DNA from: Collybiopsis luxurians FD-317 M1
Lineage: Eukaryota > Basidiomycota > Agaricomycetes > Agaricales > Omphalotaceae
Reading direction: 5' to 3'
Assembly (NCBI GenBank): GCA_000827265.1
Contig: KN834761.1
Span: forward strand, 719,797-767,740
Length of the DNA stretch: 47,944 nucleotides
Below are positions 42,641 to 47,944 of this stretch, in pieces (the first letter of the stretch is position 1; each line of letters starts with the position of its first letter). Under the pieces are notes generated by a model that saw nothing but the letters and a program-made list of their open reading frames with translations, ran no database searches and was not told the origin of the DNA. The translations under genes were made by a program, and so were the position numbers.

Positions 42641-45350
42641 ACTCTCCACAGTCTCGCGAGAGGAATCCAATCGCCTCATGTTGAGTCTTCTGCTGCCCAG
42701 CATCTCGGTCCAAACTGGAGTTGAAATGTTAAGCGCCGAGGTGGTCAGCTGGATGCGTCTTGGGCGTTTATGTAACTTTTTTTTTTTCTTTTCTGCCGAC
42801 ATCCGAATCGCGCATTCTTCCAGTTCGAGATATCAGTTGAAGGTTCAAGCTCAGTATCAAATGAACAGATGTACTTTCTAATCTGCGGCTTCATAGAAGG
42901 CTCTTTTCCTCTTTGCTCTAAGCTCTTAGGCGCCTTCAAAGTTCATAAGCTTGAGCTTCTTCGTTGACATCTTTCGCCACTGCCATCGATGAACGAGAAT
43001 AACAATGCGACTCAGAGAATAGGGTTCCTATCAGGACGAGAGGGTACCAGCAGGAAATGCTCAACGAGAGTTTGCGGAGGAATATCACATCATTGCGCTG
43101 TTTTATGTTTGAAGCACGGAAGTGGACAGGAACTTGACAAAGTGCATTTTTCAAGTTAATTTTTTTTTTTTTTGTTTCTCACTTTCGCCTTCTGCCCTCA
43201 TCGTTTCTGGCTCCCACCGTCGCTGTGTAATGTGATCAAAGACGCCTTTCCTGTCTCTGTCGGCATCATCTCGGGAGCTCTAGCCCCGGAACAACTGGAA
43301 GAATGCTTCATCGCGCCATAGTTTCTACTCTGCAGGTCCTTCTTGATGCCCTGCGCCAACTGCGCTATATCTTGATGGTTGGCTTGATCATTTTCGACGA
43401 GGCTCACCATGCCGTCGATAACGATCCATATAACTGAATCATGCAAGACTCATATCACAAGTTATCCACGAGTGATCTTAGCCCTACTGGGGCCAGAGAA
43501 GGATGCGGAGGCGGATGATTATGGGTCTTACGACGATTCCTATTTTTGATGGAAATGTCGATTAAGCTTTCCCGTAGGTCAATTTCGTTCTTTATTGCGT
43601 TGGCGTTGAATTCCTACTTCCATCAAAGAGACGAATCCAGTTTCGGTCATTGTTTCTCCCCAGAAAACCTGATCTCAACTCGCCGAATACGTCCACTGTT
43701 CAATGTTCAAACACATCGTCTACAACCCGCCTCTCCCCCTTCTCCACCAACCTTGCTGCCCTCGAACACACGTCCAACAGGCTCGACATCGAAAAGGACC
43801 CTTACATTCAATCCCTCTGCAACCCGCTCTCCCAAAAGGCACTCGGCACCTCCGAGTATGTGCGTCTGGACCAGAGACTGTCAAAGACAATCGCAACCAA
43901 CGGATGAGCTGAACCTGCATCATCCTTCCCTGGGCACGCTTGACATGAGGATAGCGTCTGTAGGCCAGATGTACGCGTCAGATAGGGAGGCGCAGGAGTA
44001 TACGACGAGGCTGTTTGGGAGTATCAGTGGGTCGAAGATGAAGTGGGATAAGGTGAATGATTTGGTGCAATGGAGATGGGATCCACAGGAAGCCAAAGTC
44101 CCAGAGCGGTATCCGCGAATTCGATATACCTATCTCCAAGTCTGCCCTTTTCACCCTCTCACCAATCTTCTCTTACCTTGTCTGGCTGTACCCACACTCC
44201 CACTCCCGTCTCTTGTCATCTTACCCCAATACTCAAGTATCCCCCCATATCGCAAACCGAAACCCTGTAGACCTTCCTCATCCCCTCCATCCTCCGCGCA
44301 ATCGCTCTCACCGAGCCGCTAACTCCCTCCGCTCCCTCCCCTTCACCGACCAATCCGTCCTCTCCATGTTTCACAACCCTCTCCTCATCCCCGTCTTCTC
44401 CGCTCTGGTCTTCCAGGAGCCCACGAATTATCAACGGGTGGGGAATATGGTGTTGAGACTGGTCACGGCTGCGCTGTTGTTGGGAGTATCCGTTTGGCCG
44501 GAGGGGTATTTGATGAAGAGGAAGGACCATACGAGGTTGGCGAACGAGAATGTTGCGAGGAGGTTATATAGGTATTTATTCGAGGTATTAGGGGTGGTGA
44601 TTCTGGTGTTGACAGTGAAACCTGATAACGTGTTTTTTAGATCAGTCGCTTGCAAAACAAATGGGAGCCGTCGTATATTGCGACGATTGCTTCTGTGCCG
44701 ACGGAGGAGTTGTCTAAGCTTTGCTGTGACACAGGTGAATCCGGATACCACGCAAAATCTACAAGAGGGTAGTACCATGGCCTTACCAGGAGTACCTGCA
44801 GACGATCGGAGTGCGAATGAAACAGCGGCAGGGACGACAGTAGAGGATGGGAAGAAAAGAAGAAAAAGAAGGACTCGCAGGAATGTTCGACTAAAGGCAA
44901 GTCACTGCCCTGCTTTTGTAATGCTTTCCGCTTATTGACTGTTATGCCCTAGTACTCGTGGACGTTGTCGAATGGCTCATCGGCGCTGCCTATGTTCACC
45001 GCGGTCTCTTTTTCGGCTTCGAATCTGCACAATCTTTTCATCTCAACATCGGATCGTGGCCGCTGACCTCCCCTTCCCAACCGCAGATCGTAAATCCTGT
45101 GCCGTTCCGATGATTCCTATGCCTCCCTACTCACAACCTCTGTAGCCTCTGATGAAGTCCAGTTTCCGACCAGCTTTCCAGCGTGGAGCATTTCATCAGG
45201 TATGCTTTCTGTCGTCGACCGGTACTCCTTGAAGCATTGATGCATCTGTCGAGTCAAGCAGACCACGGGACGATCTTGTAGGGGAGGAAGTTCGTTCTCG
45301 GAGACGCAGTTTTGGACATGGTGGTTATCGATTTCTTTTACTACGCTTGA
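42640..45350 (+). pseudogene. Dicer-like ribonuclease relic D
   Basis: Fourth copy. The leader (GTTAAGCGCCGAG) is near 42,728 and the likely old start is ATG at 42,989. RGYQQEMLNESLRRN-like DNA follows, with the P-loop DNA deleted. A T-rich intron-like tract lies near 43,160-43,175, then NVIKDAFPVSVGIISGA near 43,230 and IIFDEAHHAVDNDPYN (about 43,390-43,435), which keeps an intact DEAH. Helicase C is missing. WRWDPQEAKVPERYPRI is near 44,070-44,120. RNase IIIa keeps MVLRLVTAALLLGV and EGYLMKRKDHTRLANENVARR (about 44,450-44,565), then an intron (GTATTAGG..TTTTTAG). RNase IIIb is LGDAVLDMVVIDFFYYA-like DNA ending near 45,350. Frameshifts are many. Confidence 0.82.
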
Positions 45351-47590
45351 AGGGAGGACGATTCCAAAGAGTACTCTCCCGGTTACATCTCCAAGTTTGC
45401 TATTGCCATACGGAGTTTGCATATTACTATAGTGCTACAGTGGTAACAGACATCTTCTCTAGATAGATACATATGTACATCGTAGCAGGCACTCCGTACG
45501 ATGCTGTCCCCCAGTACGATGCTGTCCCCCAAACCCTAGAGCACGTCGGACAACATTAGAATATCGAAGCTGTTTACGTACGATACCTCTACATTGCGTT
45601 TACGACCGCCAAATGAAAAAGTCGAGCTACAATGATACCACGGCAAGCAAGACGGGCTCCAGAGTCAGACTCCTTCGCCAGGGAAGCCCGGTGTGCAGAT
45701 ATGAACGCAGGAAAATGTTAAAACTCAATCTCCATATCCTGCGTACACCAGTATCCGCATTCCGCATTCATATTCCCCCCCCTCTCCCTTCTCTCCCTAA
45801 AACTCCCCAACCGAATCAGCCACCAGCGCAATCGCGCCATTCGCAAACAAGGGTGCACAACCCGCATTATAATTCTCCGCAAGTAATCATGCGGTATAAG
45901 AGCTCCCGTAACTCTAAGCGAGCTTTACAAGGCTGGACACTGCGATTCGTACTTCCTCGTCCATGGTCATGCCTTCATTTCGGAATGTGAGATGAACAGC
46001 GCTCCAGAGGGTGCTATGACTCCGCAGCACATTCGCGCAGGAACAAAGGAGGATGCCTATCTTCCTCTGTGGGAAGGACGACGGCGAATCAGAAAGGTGG
46101 TCGAGAGAGCCCGAGGAACGTCGAAGATGAAGAGAGAACATTTTGAACAATGTGCGCGGGGGATCCAATGTTAAGTACTGGAAAAGCAGTGGCGAAGGTA
46201 GGAGGTTCAGGATGCCGATACCACTCCATTGAGGGAAGAGGGAAGAGGAAAGTACTCGGAACGCTTGGTCTACCATCGCCACTTAGGATAGTGGGTGAGC
46301 GCCGTGGAGTAGACGTGCTGGACCATTGACAACTTCGATCAGTTGAGATACAACGTAAGCCTATTCCGCGTCACCGCGTCAGTTATATCTCGAGTAACGC
46401 ATAGAAAAATACCGTGAAGAACGTACAAAATCAACGGGCCCTGACTGGGTGTAACCTAAATCTTCGCAAACAAAAACATAAAACGGCGTCTCCAAATTCG
46501 ACTTGAATCGAAGCGCTTGATTGTTAGTCGCCGTTGAGGATAGTCGATGGTCGTCGTAGAGCTGACGGCATTTGGACGGAACGTACAGAAGAACGTGAAA
46601 CACAGAACTGTCGGATTAACTAGATGCTATGAAGAGTCGCATCAGAAAAAAGGGCTGAAACTCGGGCAGACGAGAAACATACGTAGTGTTGAGACAGGAA
46701 ACCATAATAAAAACCCATCAAATCCTCTAGTCGAATATCCCAACCGCGATAACGTAACTCGGGGATCCGTCCTCATTCGGGAATGTGAAGAAAGTGGGTA
46801 TCAGAGCAAAGACTGTGATGCTCTAAGTCTTTGACGTCCAGTTTTGGAGCTAAAAAGACAACGCCAGCGTGTTCGCGAAGCGGACGGTATGAATATGAGG
46901 GATGCATCTTGGGTTTCGGGAAGCCGTGGCTATCGAACTACTCTTTCACTATCAGTAGACGACATATATCAGAGCTAAACACGTACTACATTCGACTCGT
47001 CACATCCAAATAATCTGCACCATTTTACAACGATCATCGTACAGAATACGCATATGACAAACTCTGGCGTGAACACCATTTCGAGAGCCGAGGAAGTTCG
47101 TAGGTCTTCCGGGAGATAAATTCAAGAGCGGTGTTGGATGAGAGGTGCCAAAAAATGTTCCACACGTCCTTTGTAGGGTCCTTGAACGCCTCGTTGAGAT
47201 TCGAGGGCAGATATGCGATGGGATTTAAATCCATAAAGCCAGGCGATTCTGTCAATGCCTGTCAACGGGACGGTCAGAGGCAACAAAATCAGGGCTTACC
47301 AGCACTCGCGATTCTTCAACCTCGGTGAGGCTATTCGTCATCGTCCCATCATCCTGAATACAAATGTTGTAAGCGACAACTGAACGAATAAAGCGTGGAC
47401 GGAGAGAAAAAGAGAAAGGGTTGTGGAAGAGACACGGCAGCGATAGAGCAAAGGGACGAAAGGTCAACTTCCAGGAGAAATTTGCAAAAGAGCAGATCCA
47501 TAACTTATAACCATGAGTGAAGAAAGCAATATGTTGAACGACGACGAGCTCTGGACTCCGTAACGGTCTCGTGGTTTTGTCAAGCTTCCC
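45351..47590 (+). repeat. Conserved Dicer-downstream segment, copy D
   Basis: Closely matches copy C over 19,050-21,200, with long near-identical stretches (for example 45,755-46,030 against 19,450-19,725). Inside it, CCGTACGATGCTGTCCCCCA is doubled near 45,500. Its open frames correspond only partly to those of copy C. No NLR follows within the window. Confidence 0.75.
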
Positions 47591-47737
47591 TAGCTCTCCC
47601 CCCACTCCCCAATCACGTGAGCAATCATGTGATGTCCCAAAATGAGTCAATATACTGTTGAACGAAGTTGAAGTCAAACTTCGCATTCACTAATAAAATA
47701 TTACATTCTCAGTAGATAAACTACACAATTAACTTAA

Positions 47738-47886
47738 CTACTTGAATCCTGAGTACAGTGAGCTAACAGTGAAGGTTTCGCGGAGTCGCATCCCCTCGGA
47801 CATGTTTCGGAACATGTGCCGGGCCATGTCACTGCCCATCATTTCCACCTCATCGCCCTCGCTATTCGCTTCCTGATCCTTCCAGG
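47738..47886 (-). CDS. Probable last exon of an unrelated minus-strand gene
   Basis: On the minus strand a splice acceptor (GGTTCAG at 47,887-47,893) is followed by an open 149 bp stretch. It reads WKDQEANSEGDEVEMM, then MARHMFRNMSEGMRLRE and FTVSSLYSGFK, to TAG at 47,738-47,740. Composition and phase look like a genuine coding C-terminus, GC-richer than the DNA to its left. The rest of the gene lies beyond the window. I do not recognise the family. Confidence 0.5.
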
Positions 47887-47944
47887 CTGAACCTCATTGA
47901 TCCCCGCTGTTCCGGCTTCCCGCTCACTCGTCCCCGCCCCCGCC

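Overview
This 48 kb window looks like repeat-rich nuclear DNA from a filamentous ascomycete. The evidence is 53-59 bp GT-AG introns with TACTAAT-like branch sites, NACHT-ankyrin (NLR-like) genes with GGxYGNALQAA-type repeats, fungal Dicer helicase/RNase III fragments, a Ty1/copia element and a fungal RecQ-type helicase relic. A truffle- or morel-like Pezizomycete would fit, but that is inference. I saw no bacterial operons, rRNA, tRNA or CRISPR.

Layout. 1-1.4 kb: tail of an ankyrin-repeat gene (ANK1) running in from the left. 1.4-2.2 kb: its 3' flank, shared with the second NLR gene. 2.3-5.5 kb: decayed Dicer module A on the minus strand. 5.5-9 kb: decayed Dicer module B on the plus strand, head-to-head with A. 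9.06-14.24 kb: two related MITEs, then a six-exon NACHT-ankyrin gene (NLR2) that is open throughout apart from an assembly gap. 15.4-21.6 kb: Dicer module C. 22.0-28.4 kb: NLR3, a paralogue with identical exon structure and a very long ankyrin array broken by two stops, a frameshift and a gap. 28.4-36.1 kb: CpG-poor DNA holding a 2.35 kb terminal-inverted-repeat element and a minus-strand RecQ-like helicase relic. 36.1-42.1 kb: an unrecognised gene interrupted by a copia element (36,898-41,955) with a 5 bp target duplication. 42.6-47.6 kb: Dicer module D. 47.7 kb to the end: probable last exon of a minus-strand gene.

How it fits together. Dicer relic, a conserved downstream segment, an NLR 5' flank and a NACHT-ankyrin gene recur in the same order (B to NLR2, C to NLR3). 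The locus therefore seems to have grown by tandem segmental duplication of a Dicer-plus-NLR block. The Dicer copies have all decayed. The NLR copies kept conserved splice sites and NTPase motifs and expanded their repeats. The main points for follow-up are the co-duplicated Dicer/NLR module, a 25 bp microexon that carries most of the Walker A motif, near-identical ankyrin units that vary at fixed positions, intron-like differences between the two copia LTRs, and copia stop codons that are all TGA and mostly fit CpG deamination.
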